From the NCBI GenBank assembly GCA_023412665.1, contig JAEZCA010000040.1, forward strand, positions 1 to 48,137: a DNA stretch of 48,137 nucleotides, read 5' to 3'. Both the position numbers and the translations under genes were made by a program. Within the stretch, counting starts at the first letter, position 1, and every line of letters begins with the position of its first letter. A model generated the notes under the pieces. It saw nothing but the letters and a program-made list of their open reading frames with translations, was not told the origin of the DNA and made no database searches. This DNA is from Bacillota bacterium. GTDB taxonomy: Bacteria; Bacillota; Clostridia; Acetivibrionales; DTU013. Shown piece after piece: positions 27,651 through 36,163 of the stretch.

Positions 27651-29381
27651 ATGATGAGTGATTCAATCATGGTACTGTTTTCCGATGTCAACACCCTATG
27701 GGTACTGATATCAGCAGCTTTGGTGTTCTTTATGCAGGCAGGCTTCGCAATGGTCGAAACAGGCTTTACAAGAGCTAAAAACGCCGGAAACATAATAATG
27801 AAAAATCTGATGGATTTTTCAATAGGCACACCGCTTTACTGGATCGTAGGCTTTGGCATAATGTTCGGTACGCAGAGCGCTATTTTCGGCGGGATAGATC
27901 TTTTCACCCAGGGAGATTACACTGCTGTGCTTCCAAGTGGCGTCAGCTTTTTCTCATTCTTTATTTTTCAAACTGTATTCTGTGCTACTGCAGCTACTAT
28001 CGTTTCCGGTGCGATGGCAGAACGCACAAAGTTTATTTCATACTGCTTATACAGTGCTGCAATAAGCCTGATTATTTATCCTGTCTCAGGACATTGGATA
28101 TGGGGCGGCGGTTGGCTGTCGCAGCTCGGCTTTCATGATTTTGCAGGATCCACCGCAGTTCACATGCTTGGCGGTATTGCCGCATTGGTAGGTGCAGCTA
28201 TACTCGGTCCCAGGATCGGCAAATACGGAAAGGACGGAAAGCCCAGAGCCATACCGGGCCACAGCATCACTCTCGGGGCGCTTGGCGTATTCATACTTTG
28301 GTTCTGCTGGTTTGGTTTCAACGGCGGCTCGACGGTTTCCATGACCAACGGCGGGGCAGAGCTGGCAGGCAAGATTTTCTTCAACACAAACCTGGCTGCT
28401 GCGGCTGCTACTGTAGCTGTCATGATAATTACCTGGATAAGGTATAAAAAGCCCGATGTGTCAATGACATTGAACGGCTCGCTGGCAGGTCTTGTTGCCA
28501 TAACTGCGGGATGTGACGCAGTTGAACCCTGGGCTGCTGCAATCATTGGTATCATTGCAGGCTTTGCCGTTGTATTTGGTATCGAATTTATTGATAAGGT
28601 ACTCAAAATTGATGATCCCGTTGGAGCAATCGGTGTCCACGCTGTAAACGGAGCACTTGGAACTATCCTTACCGGTGTATTTGCTTCCGAGGAATACCTT
28701 GCAGGTGCAGAAATGACAAGAATACAGGCAATCGGTGTTCAGGCCGCAGGTGTTCTCGCAACGGCAGCTTGGACAACAGTTACGATCGGTATAGTATTCT
28801 TCCTTATAAAGAAGGTTGTCGGCCTTAGAGTGAGCGAGGCTGAAGAGATCAGCGGTCTGGATCTTCCCGAGCATGGGCTTGTCAGCGCATACGCAGATTT
28901 CATGCCGACCATCCCGCCGGCTGGCACGGAATCGGTCACAGTACTCCCGTCCGGAGCCGTGCCGATGGATGAAGCTATTCCCGTCCAGGTTAAAACCGAA
29001 GCAGCAAAACCTCTGGGTTCGGATGTAAAAATGACAAAGGTCGAAATAGTATTCAAGCAGGAGAGGTTTGAAGCGCTCAAGGAAGCAATGATGAATATCG
29101 GTATTACGGGAATGACTGTCACACATGTGCTGGGCTGCGGCGCCCAGAAGGGAAAGCCGGAATATTACAGGGGCGTTATACAGGAAATCAGCCTGCTGCC
29201 CAAGGTACAGGTGGAAATAGTCGTTTGCAAGGTACCGGTCAGAGCAGTTATTGATACAGCTAAAAAAGTGTTGTATACAGGCCATATCGGAGATGGAAAG
29301 ATATTTGTATATGATGTGGAAAATGTAGTAAAGGTCAGGACCGGCGAGGAAGGATACTATGCCTTGCAGGATGTGGAATAA
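27651..29381 (+). CDS. amt: Ammonium transporter fused to a C-terminal P-II signalling domain
   Basis: This 576-residue protein joins an Amt channel (about 1-410, eleven membrane helices) to a P-II domain (461-576) through a Pro/Ala-rich linker. The channel shows FMQAGFAMVETGF, GHWIWGGGW and FDFAGSTAVH-like HDFAGSTAVHMLGG. The P-II part keeps GITGMTVT, the T-loop arginine (YYRG) and IGDGKIFVYDV with RTGEE. Aligned with E. coli GlnB, Tyr46 is kept but the uridylylation site Tyr51 is Gln, so control is probably by ATP/ADP and 2-oxoglutarate binding and not by uridylylation. The ribosome site is GGAGGG; ATG 27654 is an equal start. A perfect terminator follows the gene. Confidence 0.95.
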   Translation: MMSDSIMVLFSDVNTLWVLISAALVFFMQAGFAMVETGFTRAKNAGNIIMKNLMDFSIGTPLYWIVGFGIMFGTQSAIFGGIDLFTQGDYTAVLPSGVSFFSFFIFQTVFCATAATIVSGAMAERTKFISYCLYSAAISLIIYPVSGHWIWGGGWLSQLGFHDFAGSTAVHMLGGIAALVGAAILGPRIGKYGKDGKPRAIPGHSITLGALGVFILWFCWFGFNGGSTVSMTNGGAELAGKIFFNTNLAAAAATVAVMIITWIRYKKPDVSMTLNGSLAGLVAITAGCDAVEPWAAAIIGIIAGFAVVFGIEFIDKVLKIDDPVGAIGVHAVNGALGTILTGVFASEEYLAGAEMTRIQAIGVQAAGVLATAAWTTVTIGIVFFLIKKVVGLRVSEAEEISGLDLPEHGLVSAYADFMPTIPPAGTESVTVLPSGAVPMDEAIPVQVKTEAAKPLGSDVKMTKVEIVFKQERFEALKEAMMNIGITGMTVTHVLGCGAQKGKPEYYRGVIQEISLLPKVQVEIVVCKVPVRAVIDTAKKVLYTGHIGDGKIFVYDVENVVKVRTGEEGYYALQDVE

Positions 29382-29406
29382 AAATCATACACACTCCTTT
29401 TAAAAA

Positions 29407-29441
29407 AGTACCGTATAAATTTATACGGTACTCTTTTTTTT
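29407..29441. terminator. Bidirectional terminator between amt and the acyl-CoA synthetase gene
   Basis: A perfect 26-base palindrome (29407-29432), flanked by an A-run on the left and CTTTTTTTT on the right, lies between two convergent genes. It can serve both. The T-run touches the stop codon of the leftward gene. Confidence 0.9.
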
Positions 29442-31149
29442 AATCTATTGATTTGTCTATGGCAAAGCGCAATATTTTTTTTGAAGTGTTCTTCTGGAAT
29501 TCCTCATTACGTATCTTGACCATCTTTACTGCCTTGTAGGAAACCATGCGGCTGTTTATTTTTTTGATCTCGTCTTCGAAGTAATTCTGCGGATTGGTTA
29601 TCTCCTTTTCCTTCAGCGCTTCAAAGTCGGGATATATCTCAGCGACGATGACTTCCTTGTTCGGCAGCAGTTCGCTTTCGCCGGCGTAGACGATACATTC
29701 GTTGACTCCGAATACTTTTGAGATCTCCATCTCTATCTCCTCAGGATATACATTCTTTCCATTACTGAGGATTATCACATTTTTCAGTCTTCCAGTGATG
29801 TATATCCAGCCTTCTTCATCAAGCCTTCCAAAATCACCGGTCTTGAAATACCCATCTTCATCGAATGCCTCTTCTGTGGCTTCAGGATCCTTGTAATACC
29901 CAAGCATGACATTGGGACCCTTGACACATATTTCGCCCTCGCCGTTCTCGTCGGGATTCTTGATTTTTACTGATTCTCCTATTATGGGACAGCCCACACT
30001 TCCCTTTTTCTGATACTTGTTCCTGTTGCAGGATATCAAAGGAGAGCACTCAGTAATGCCATATCCGTTGAGCACAGTTATGCCAATGGCATCGAAGGTG
30101 TCAATGATATCCTGGTTCAGATTGGCGCCGCCGCAAATAATCAGCTCAAGCTTTCCTCCATAGCCGTCTATAACGGTTTTGAAGAATTTCTTTCGCATAT
30201 CTATCCCTAATTTTCTCATCGCATTGCTGGTTTTTATCATTTTGCGCAATGCATCAGCCTTTCCGCTTTTTTCGGCCGCTGCCCACATTTTCTTGTACAG
30301 CGCCTCTACAAACAGCGGTACAAGGACCAGGTGCGAAGGCTGCTGTTCCTTGATCTCCTCTGCTATATACTTGAGGCCGCTTGAAATATATATCTCGGAG
30401 CCCTGTGAATAATGGCCGACAAAGTTGACAGTCGAGCCAAAGGTATGATGTGGAGGCAGCACATTCATTGTCTTGGGAGTTATGGCAAAGTTGTACATGC
30501 CCTGGGTCATATCTGATACTATATTCTTCTGGGATAGCATGACTCCCTTGCCCTTGCCTGTAGTACCCGAAGTAAATACGATCGTGGCAAGCTTATCCCT
30601 GTCTATTCTATAGTTATAGTAAGCATTGTCTCCATTTTTGAAACGTTCTCTTCCCTTTGCCACTATGTCAAACAGGTCAACGGCACCGTCGAGTTTAGAC
30701 TTGCTCATGCTTATATAGGTTTTCACCTTTGGAAGCATATCTTTCATCTGCAGGAGCTTTTCCTCGATAACCTTGCTGTACATTACAAATTCACAGTCTG
30801 CAAAGTTGATCAGTCCGGCCATTTCCTCTGTGGGAAGATCTTTATCTATCGGAACCACGACCGCTCCGATGGACATAAGGCTGAAATATGAACAAATCCA
30901 TTTGTAGGAGCTTTCTCCAATCAGCGCAACATGCTTATCGCTCAGGCCCATGTGAATCAGCTCGGTCCCCATGTGGCGTATGTAATCTCTCGCTTCAGTA
31001 TAGGTCACCTTGACCGTATCACTGTCCTTCGGGCTTTTTTTGTAAGAGATCGCGACTCTGTCTGGATATTTTTTTGCTGCATTTTCCGTCATTACCCTAA
31101 AATCCTCAAAGACGGTGGTTTCATAAAGTGGGTAATTTGTGTTCGCCAT
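29440..31149 (-). CDS. AMP-forming long-chain acyl-CoA synthetase family (ANL) protein
   Basis: This 569-residue adenylating enzyme has the ANL motifs in order: TIVFTSGTTGKGKGVMLS (ATP loop, about 190), GYGITECSPLIS (about 350), YFKTGDFGRLDEEGWIYITGR (about 420) and the C-terminal catalytic lysine region near KNTSKKILRF. It activates a carboxylic acid, probably a fatty acid, to the acyl-adenylate and then the CoA thioester. The phrasing LSNGKNVYPEEIE is close to FadD-like proteins of Clostridia. The ribosome site is AAGGGAG. It is a single-gene unit; the upstream 400 bases are AT-rich. Confidence 0.9.
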   Translation of the reverse strand: MANTNYPLYETTVFEDFRVMTENAAKKYPDRVAISYKKSPKDSDTVKVTYTEARDYIRHMGTELIHMGLSDKHVALIGESSYKWICSYFSLMSIGAVVVPIDKDLPTEEMAGLINFADCEFVMYSKVIEEKLLQMKDMLPKVKTYISMSKSKLDGAVDLFDIVAKGRERFKNGDNAYYNYRIDRDKLATIVFTSGTTGKGKGVMLSQKNIVSDMTQGMYNFAITPKTMNVLPPHHTFGSTVNFVGHYSQGSEIYISSGLKYIAEEIKEQQPSHLVLVPLFVEALYKKMWAAAEKSGKADALRKMIKTSNAMRKLGIDMRKKFFKTVIDGYGGKLELIICGGANLNQDIIDTFDAIGITVLNGYGITECSPLISCNRNKYQKKGSVGCPIIGESVKIKNPDENGEGEICVKGPNVMLGYYKDPEATEEAFDEDGYFKTGDFGRLDEEGWIYITGRLKNVIILSNGKNVYPEEIEMEISKVFGVNECIVYAGESELLPNKEVIVAEIYPDFEALKEKEITNPQNYFEDEIKKINSRMVSYKAVKMVKIRNEEFQKNTSKKILRFAIDKSID

Positions 31150-31554
31150 GATGCACGCTCCCTTCTTTAAAAAATAAATAATAAAATAAATTAATTATGG
31201 TGCCATCAGCTAATATATATTTATATATATTTATATATATGAAATCTATTTATAAGGCAGTTTAGCTAAAAGTCTTCTCTATATAATATTAATGCTTATT
31301 TCAAGGAATATCAACATAATTAAGTTCGATTATTTGTAAAAGCAATTAATTTCTTAGTTCATAGGTGATATATATACAAAATAACAAAATTTATCCATTA
31401 ATGCAACAATAAAAGCTGCTAATTTATGAAAAGAACAATAATAGCTATAAAAATTTAACTTATTTCCTGCGCGGACCGCAAAATCAGATATAAAAGTTGG
31501 TCGACAGGTAGATAAGATTGTATTCTTTATTTCCCAGGGCAACAGGGACCGAGG
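31150..31554. other. AT-rich intergenic stretch, no supported gene
   Basis: It contains runs of TATATATTTATATATA (31212-31240) and only short frames without ribosome sites. It should hold the promoter of the acyl-CoA synthetase gene, but I cannot single one out. Confidence 0.5.
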
Positions 31555-31706
31555 TGTACAAAAATTCTACTCTTGCGGTCTGAATTGCTTGTTTTATGAA
31601 GTTTTAAACTAAATAATGAAATGTTAGAGCCATATTATGTAACATAATAGTGCGTCAATTATAATGGTTGAGCAAATTATTCATACAAGAGTTGATTTTT
31701 TGTACA
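31555..31706. mobile_element. MITE-like element with TGTACA-ended inverted repeats
   Basis: The left end TGTACAAAAATTCTACTCTT (31555-31574, plus G) and the inverted right end (31686-31706) agree at 18 of 21 positions. Both outer ends are TGTACA. The 110-base core is AT-rich, non-coding and includes a small palindrome (ATTATG-TAA-CATAAT). TG...CA ends are common among transposable elements. No target duplication is obvious. Confidence 0.4.
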
Positions 31707-31770
31707 CTCTACTAAGAAATGGCGTGCATTTTTATTTATGTTCGATTCCGTCAAGTAAATCTGCAAAATG

Positions 31771-31795
31771 AAAAGCCACGACCTTTGGTCGTGAC
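31771..31795 (-). terminator. Terminator of the tRNA operon
   Basis: On the minus strand, a stem of CACGACC and GGTCGTG with an AAA loop is followed by GGCTTTTCATTTT. It lies just after tRNA-Thr. Confidence 0.75.
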
Positions 31796-31804
31796 CTTTC
31801 ATTT

Positions 31805-31880
31805 TGGAGCTGGTGGACGGAATCGAACCCCCGACCTGCTGATTACAAGTCAGCTGCTCTACCTGCTGAGCTACACCAGC
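31805..31880 (-). tRNA. tRNA-Thr (TGT)
   Basis: This 76-base cloverleaf has acceptor arms GCTGGTG and CACCAGC, an encoded CCA, anticodon loop CTTGTAA (anticodon TGT, reads ACA) and a TTCGATTCC T-loop. It is the third gene of the Glu-Asp-Thr operon. Confidence 0.96.
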
Positions 31881-31911
31881 GTATGGCGTTTGCTTATAGC
31901 AAACGCGTTTT

Positions 31912-31988
31912 TGGCGACCCGGAAGGGGCTCGAACCCTCGACCTCTAGCGTGACAGGCTAGCGTTCTAACCAACTGAACTACCGGGCC
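31912..31988 (-). tRNA. tRNA-Asp (GTC)
   Basis: This 77-base cloverleaf has acceptor arms GGCCCGG and CCGGGTC, discriminator G, an encoded CCA, anticodon loop CTGTCAC (anticodon GTC) and a TTCGAGCCC T-loop. It is the middle gene of the operon. Confidence 0.96.
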
Positions 31989-32041
31989 GTATCGCCATAA
32001 AACTTACTTATGCAGATCATACCGTTTGGGCGGATGATCCT

Positions 32042-32116
32042 TGGTGACCCATAGGGGACTCGAACCCCTGTTACCGCCGTGAAAGGGCGGTGTCTTAACC
32101 GCTTGACCAATGGGCC
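32042..32116 (-). tRNA. tRNA-Glu (TTC)
   Basis: This 75-base cloverleaf has acceptor arms GGCCCAT and ATGGGTC, an encoded ACCA, anticodon loop CTTTCAC (anticodon TTC) and a TTCGAGTCC T-loop. It is the first gene of the operon, about 25 bases after the predicted transcription start. Confidence 0.96.
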
Positions 32117-32148
32117 ATATTTATTCGGCGCTTGAGCCGACAAAGTAT

Positions 32149-32177
32149 ATTCTAACGGCGAAAGGGAAAAAAGTCAA
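32149..32177 (-). promoter_or_regulatory. Promoter of the tRNA Glu-Asp-Thr operon
   Basis: On the minus strand, TTGACT (32172-32177) and TAGAAT (32149-32154) are separated by 17 bases. The predicted start is near 32142. Confidence 0.7.
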
Positions 32178-32357
32178 GAAAAAAAATAATTTATAGCTGA
32201 TTTACCACCGGTAGGCAGGCTTCATAGTGCCAGCTGTTGATAAAGGAGGTTGGAATACCGCATACCTTTCTCCTGATAAAGGTATACGGTACTCCGTTTA
32301 TGAAAAACCAGTACCTGGTTATCATTCACTGAAATCCGTCATACAGCTGTCGAAGCG

Positions 32358-33266
32358 TCAGCCCTTAACTCCGCCTACATACAGTCCCGCTACGAAATAT
32401 TTTTGCAGGAACGGGTATATCATAATTATTGGTGCAGAGGCTATAACAGTAATAGCTGCACGGATGGCATTAGGCGTAACTGTAGCGGCTCCACCGCCTT
32501 GAGATGCAATATTGGGATCTATCTGTCCGGTTTGCGCCATTGAGGAGGACAGTAGTTTCATCATTTCATATGGCAATGTACTAAGGTGCTGTTTTGAAGA
32601 TGCATATATATAGGTATCAAACCATTCATTCCATACACCTACAGCTACCCATAAGGCCACTGTAGCCAGCACAGGCTTGCATAGAGGTACGATTATCTGT
32701 ATGAATATTCTGAATTCACCAGCTCCGTCTATTCTTGCAGACTCTGCAAAGCTATCAGGCAATCCATTGATAAAAGTCCTGATAACTATCACATTAAATA
32801 CTCCGAGCATAGATGGAAGGATATAGACCAGATAATTATTGACCAGGCCCAGGTCCCTTATATTAAAATAATTAGGAATCAACCCTGCATTGATGTACAT
32901 GGTAGCTACAAGAAATATCGTCATGAATTTTTTAAGCAAAAAATCCTTACGACTTAATATATACGCAGTCAGCGAAGAGAAAAACACATTGAGTAATGTA
33001 ACCAGCAGCGTCTTTGAAACTGATATAAAGAATGCATCTATCAGCCTGTTTGTCTGAAGCAGATTCTGATAATTATATAAAGTGAATTTTCTCGGCCACA
33101 GGTATATATTGCCCTTGATACCGTCCAGAGCATCATTGAATGATATTATGATCGTATTCCAGAACGGATATATCATGACTATCATCAATAAAAACATCAG
33201 CAGATAATTCACCCAGTCAAACACCCTGTCTGACTTGGAGCTTTTGATAGAAAATGATTTTGCCAT
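32358..33266 (-). CDS. ABC transporter permease, LplC/YtcP type (carbohydrate)
   Basis: This 302-residue inner permease has six membrane helices. The EAA loop ESARIDGAGEFRIFIQIIVP (about 195-215), which contacts the ATPase, is clear, and the C-terminal PFLQKYFVAGLYVGGVKG is typical of the CUT1 LplC group. It works with the LplB-type permease 13 bases upstream and the lipoprotein before it. The ribosome site is AAGGGGGG. No ATPase gene is present; CUT1 importers often share one (MsmX-like) encoded elsewhere. It is the last gene of the cluster; no strong terminator is seen before the tRNAs. Confidence 0.92.
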   Translation of the reverse strand: MAKSFSIKSSKSDRVFDWVNYLLMFLLMIVMIYPFWNTIIISFNDALDGIKGNIYLWPRKFTLYNYQNLLQTNRLIDAFFISVSKTLLVTLLNVFFSSLTAYILSRKDFLLKKFMTIFLVATMYINAGLIPNYFNIRDLGLVNNYLVYILPSMLGVFNVIVIRTFINGLPDSFAESARIDGAGEFRIFIQIIVPLCKPVLATVALWVAVGVWNEWFDTYIYASSKQHLSTLPYEMMKLLSSSMAQTGQIDPNIASQGGGAATVTPNAIRAAITVIASAPIIMIYPFLQKYFVAGLYVGGVKG

Positions 33267-33279
33267 GCTTTATCCCCCC

Positions 33280-34236
33280 TTATACTAATTTCTCTTCGCC
33301 CAACTTACCTGCCAGGAAGTTGGCTCCGGTCAGCATGACCAGACTGACAACCGATCTGAATAAGCCTGCAGCTGTAGCGAGTGAATAATTACCCTGGGAT
33401 ATACCATTTCTGAGAACAAATATATCTATCGTTTCGGATACATCCTGAACTATGCCATTTCCCAGCAGAAACTGTACCTCAAATCCCGCATTCAGGATCC
33501 ACCCAAGATTCAGGATCAACAATACAACAACCGTCGGCCTGATACCGGGTAATGTGATATACCGTATTTTCTGAAGCCGGTTTGCTCCGTCAATGTGTGC
33601 CGCTTCATACAGCTCCGGAGAAATTGCAGTTATTGCAGCCAGATAAATAATCGAATTCCATCCGGTCTCCTTCCACACATGGGCTCCTCCTACGATCCAC
33701 CAGAACATATTCGGTTTCGCCAGCCAATGTATAGGACCTTCAATAATATTGAGCTGCATAAGCAATCCGTTAACAATGCCTCCGTCCGATGAAAGAAAAT
33801 TCTGTACCAATCCGGTAACAATGATCCATGATAAAAAGTGAGGCAGATATGAAACCGATTGCACTAATCTCTTATAAGCGGAAACCTTTATTTCATTCAG
33901 AAGGATCGCCAGTAATATGGCAAATATAAAACCAAAACAAATATTTATTGCACTCATGCAGATTGTATTTCGCAGTACTCTTAAAAATGCCTCATCTGTG
34001 AATAAAGTCTTAAAATGCTTCAATCCCACCCACACTTGTTCCTTTTTCCCCGGTCTGTAGTTCTGGAGAGCCATTATCAGTCCTTTTAGAGGTCTATAGC
34101 TGAAAATGAATACATAGACCATTATTGGTATGGACATTAAGATCAGTGATTTCTGCTTTATGGCAGTTCTAATAAATCTACTTTTTATAGGCTTGTGAAT
34201 ATTGACCCGCGCTGTTTGCGTACCTGTTGTGAGCAT
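33280..34236 (-). CDS. ABC transporter permease, LplB type (carbohydrate)
   Basis: This 318-residue permease has six membrane helices. The coupling loop reads EAAHIDGANRLQKIRYITLP (about 210-230). N-terminal phrases such as IFSYRPLKGLIMALQNYRPG match the LplB/YtcP partner family of oligosaccharide importers. The start is decided by the ribosome site: GGAGG is only one base before ATG 34242 but seven bases before ATG 34236, so I prefer 34236. A strong hairpin separates it from the substrate-binding gene upstream. Confidence 0.92.
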   Translation of the reverse strand: MLTTGTQTARVNIHKPIKSRFIRTAIKQKSLILMSIPIMVYVFIFSYRPLKGLIMALQNYRPGKKEQVWVGLKHFKTLFTDEAFLRVLRNTICMSAINICFGFIFAILLAILLNEIKVSAYKRLVQSVSYLPHFLSWIIVTGLVQNFLSSDGGIVNGLLMQLNIIEGPIHWLAKPNMFWWIVGGAHVWKETGWNSIIYLAAITAISPELYEAAHIDGANRLQKIRYITLPGIRPTVVVLLILNLGWILNAGFEVQFLLGNGIVQDVSETIDIFVLRNGISQGNYSLATAAGLFRSVVSLVMLTGANFLAGKLGEEKLV

Positions 34237-34279
34237 ATCCATGCCTCCATTTCAGGCCCAATAACGGCCGTTTATTAAA

Positions 34280-34314
34280 TGCGGGTACATAGGCTTTGAG
34301 CCTATGTATCCGCA
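34280..34314 (-). repeat. Intergenic stem-loop between the binding-protein and permease genes
   Basis: Sixteen-base arms on either side of a three-base loop pair with one A-C mismatch (TGCGG, ATACATAGGCT and complements). No run of T follows. Such stems often protect the upstream part of an mRNA and give more binding protein than permease. Confidence 0.65.
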
Positions 34315-34334
34315 CAACAACTGCAAATATCTTC

Positions 34335-36047
34335 TTACTTGGCCATCCTGCTCTTGATCTGTCTGTTCACTTCATCAAGGTATGCCTTGTAGTTGACCTT
34401 TTCGATTTCAGCCACATATGCATCCCATGCTGCATCAAACTTATCTGCGTCTTCAATGATAAGTCTTGGCAGATATTTGTTCTCAAGATCAGTAATTTTG
34501 TTTAGTGCATCCCTGGCCTCTGATCCATCCTCAATCGTATATCCCCATACAGGATAGTAGTCTTCGGAAACATCCTTCGGCGGAGGATTCAGGAACTGAG
34601 TCGGCAGACTAAAGCCGTACTGGGCAAGGAATTTCTGGTCATACTCAGCCTGTTGCGCAAGAACTTCTGAGGGCTGTTCGTTAGGATTGCACCAATTGCC
34701 ATCGCTGAATACACCCTGCAGCTTCGGGAACTGATTCCACAGCTGATCTGCCAGATTCTGGTTTACCCATGTAGCATCACGTGAATTCAAGCGTTGCTCT
34801 TCCGTTCTGTAGAATTTACCATTTTCGTCGACCTCATAGCTGTGTCCTTCTATACCCCATTGGAGCAATACCTGCATTTCTTCAGAAAGCATCATGTCGA
34901 TATACTGCAGTGCTCTTTCAGGGTCCTTGCAAGAAGTGGTTATTCCCATACCATTGCCGCCTGTGAAGGTCGGAGCATCCAAATACCAGCCCTTGTAACC
35001 CTCATAGGTTATATCCACAGGAACATATGTCCTTTCCCATTTCTGTTCTGCTCTCAGCGGTCTCTCACCGTCCTGAAAGTTCCAGAACTGGTCAAACATG
35101 GCTACAACACGGCCTGTAGATATCTTTGCAAGATACTGGTCATAATTCTGAGTAAAGGTCTCTGCAGATATGATGCCCTTATGGAACATCTCATTCAGCT
35201 TTTTATAGTATCTCTTTGCATAATCCTTATTTTGATACAAATCAGCTTCAAAGGTTTGCTGATCAACTACTACGTCACCGTCATTCGGATGTCCGATCAG
35301 GTGCTGGGGAGGATTCTTGAGGCAGAATGAACGCCAGTCGAAGGAAAGTATTTCAAATCCAAGTGTGTCCTGACCATCTATCTTAGGATATTTCTTAACA
35401 TAATTCTCTATAAGGTTGAAATATTCATCAAGAGTCTTTGGATTTGCATAGCCCGCATCAGCCAATACGTCCTTCTGTATCCAAAAAGCAGGAGCGTTGT
35501 GATAGGTCGGTATCCAGTCGCCATAATAACGTCCGAAATTATCCATGAGGAATATCTTGTTCTGATTGCCGCTTGCCGCTCTCATTTTATCATAATACGG
35601 CTCATAATGCTTTTGGAGATTCGGATATTTACCGCTTGTGAGATAGTCATCCAAGGGAATGAATACGCCTGCTTCCATCGCAGTTGAACGGGCCTGGCTG
35701 GGGTTCATAAGATCCGGATATTCGCCGGAAGCAATAATAACACCCATCTTCTGCATCAGGTCCCCTACCAGAAATTCGAACTCAATTGTAACACCGGTCA
35801 ATTCCTGCACTTTTTTCACCACCGGGTTGTTCTTGTCGGGAGCCTGCAACTGGTCACCACAGAACATCGTTAACGTGATCGGCTCGAGTTTGGCTTCGTC
35901 CTGCACCGGGTCTGTCGGAGCATCATCGCCGGTGCTCGGCGGTGTTGCCGGTCCTTCGGGAGCTGCCTTTTCCTGAGCACAGCCGACAGCCATCGATATC
36001 AAAATCGCGAATGTCAGCAGCAGAGCCACTACTTTTGATAGTTTCAT
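34335..36047 (-). CDS. Extracellular solute-binding lipoprotein, LplA type
   Basis: This 570-residue lipoprotein has a signal peptide ending in a lipobox (ISMAVGC, lipidated Cys23) and a Pro/Asp/Thr-rich spacer to about residue 55. A large bilobed family-1 binding domain follows, of the length typical for LplA proteins that bind oligosaccharides or uronides. The end KVNYKAYLDEVNRQIKSRMAK is typical of the group. It is anchored on the outer face of the membrane and delivers sugar to the permeases encoded downstream. The GGGGG-rich ribosome site precedes ATG 36047. The YesMN system immediately upstream probably controls it. Confidence 0.93.
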   Translation of the reverse strand: MKLSKVVALLLTFAILISMAVGCAQEKAAPEGPATPPSTGDDAPTDPVQDEAKLEPITLTMFCGDQLQAPDKNNPVVKKVQELTGVTIEFEFLVGDLMQKMGVIIASGEYPDLMNPSQARSTAMEAGVFIPLDDYLTSGKYPNLQKHYEPYYDKMRAASGNQNKIFLMDNFGRYYGDWIPTYHNAPAFWIQKDVLADAGYANPKTLDEYFNLIENYVKKYPKIDGQDTLGFEILSFDWRSFCLKNPPQHLIGHPNDGDVVVDQQTFEADLYQNKDYAKRYYKKLNEMFHKGIISAETFTQNYDQYLAKISTGRVVAMFDQFWNFQDGERPLRAEQKWERTYVPVDITYEGYKGWYLDAPTFTGGNGMGITTSCKDPERALQYIDMMLSEEMQVLLQWGIEGHSYEVDENGKFYRTEEQRLNSRDATWVNQNLADQLWNQFPKLQGVFSDGNWCNPNEQPSEVLAQQAEYDQKFLAQYGFSLPTQFLNPPPKDVSEDYYPVWGYTIEDGSEARDALNKITDLENKYLPRLIIEDADKFDAAWDAYVAEIEKVNYKAYLDEVNRQIKSRMAK

Positions 36048-36108
36048 TTTGTTTCCCCCTTTATTTTTTGTCTATACTAAAATTATATTTTAGGGGGCAG
36101 TTCTCTCT

Positions 36109-36127
36109 CACTATAAAAAGTATAGTG
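36109..36127 (-). repeat. Small dyad upstream of the binding-protein gene
   Basis: CACTATA and TATAGTG flank five bases, perfectly complementary. It lies between the response regulator stop and the binding-protein start, so it may be an operator or a weak hairpin for differential expression. Confidence 0.35.
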
Positions 36128-36163
36128 CTTTCTCTGTTTTTTATAGGTCAGGTCAAGGAAACA

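Noticed and set aside
31677..31973. Frames on both strands over the tRNA cluster
   Set aside because: They are translations of tRNA-Thr and tRNA-Asp.
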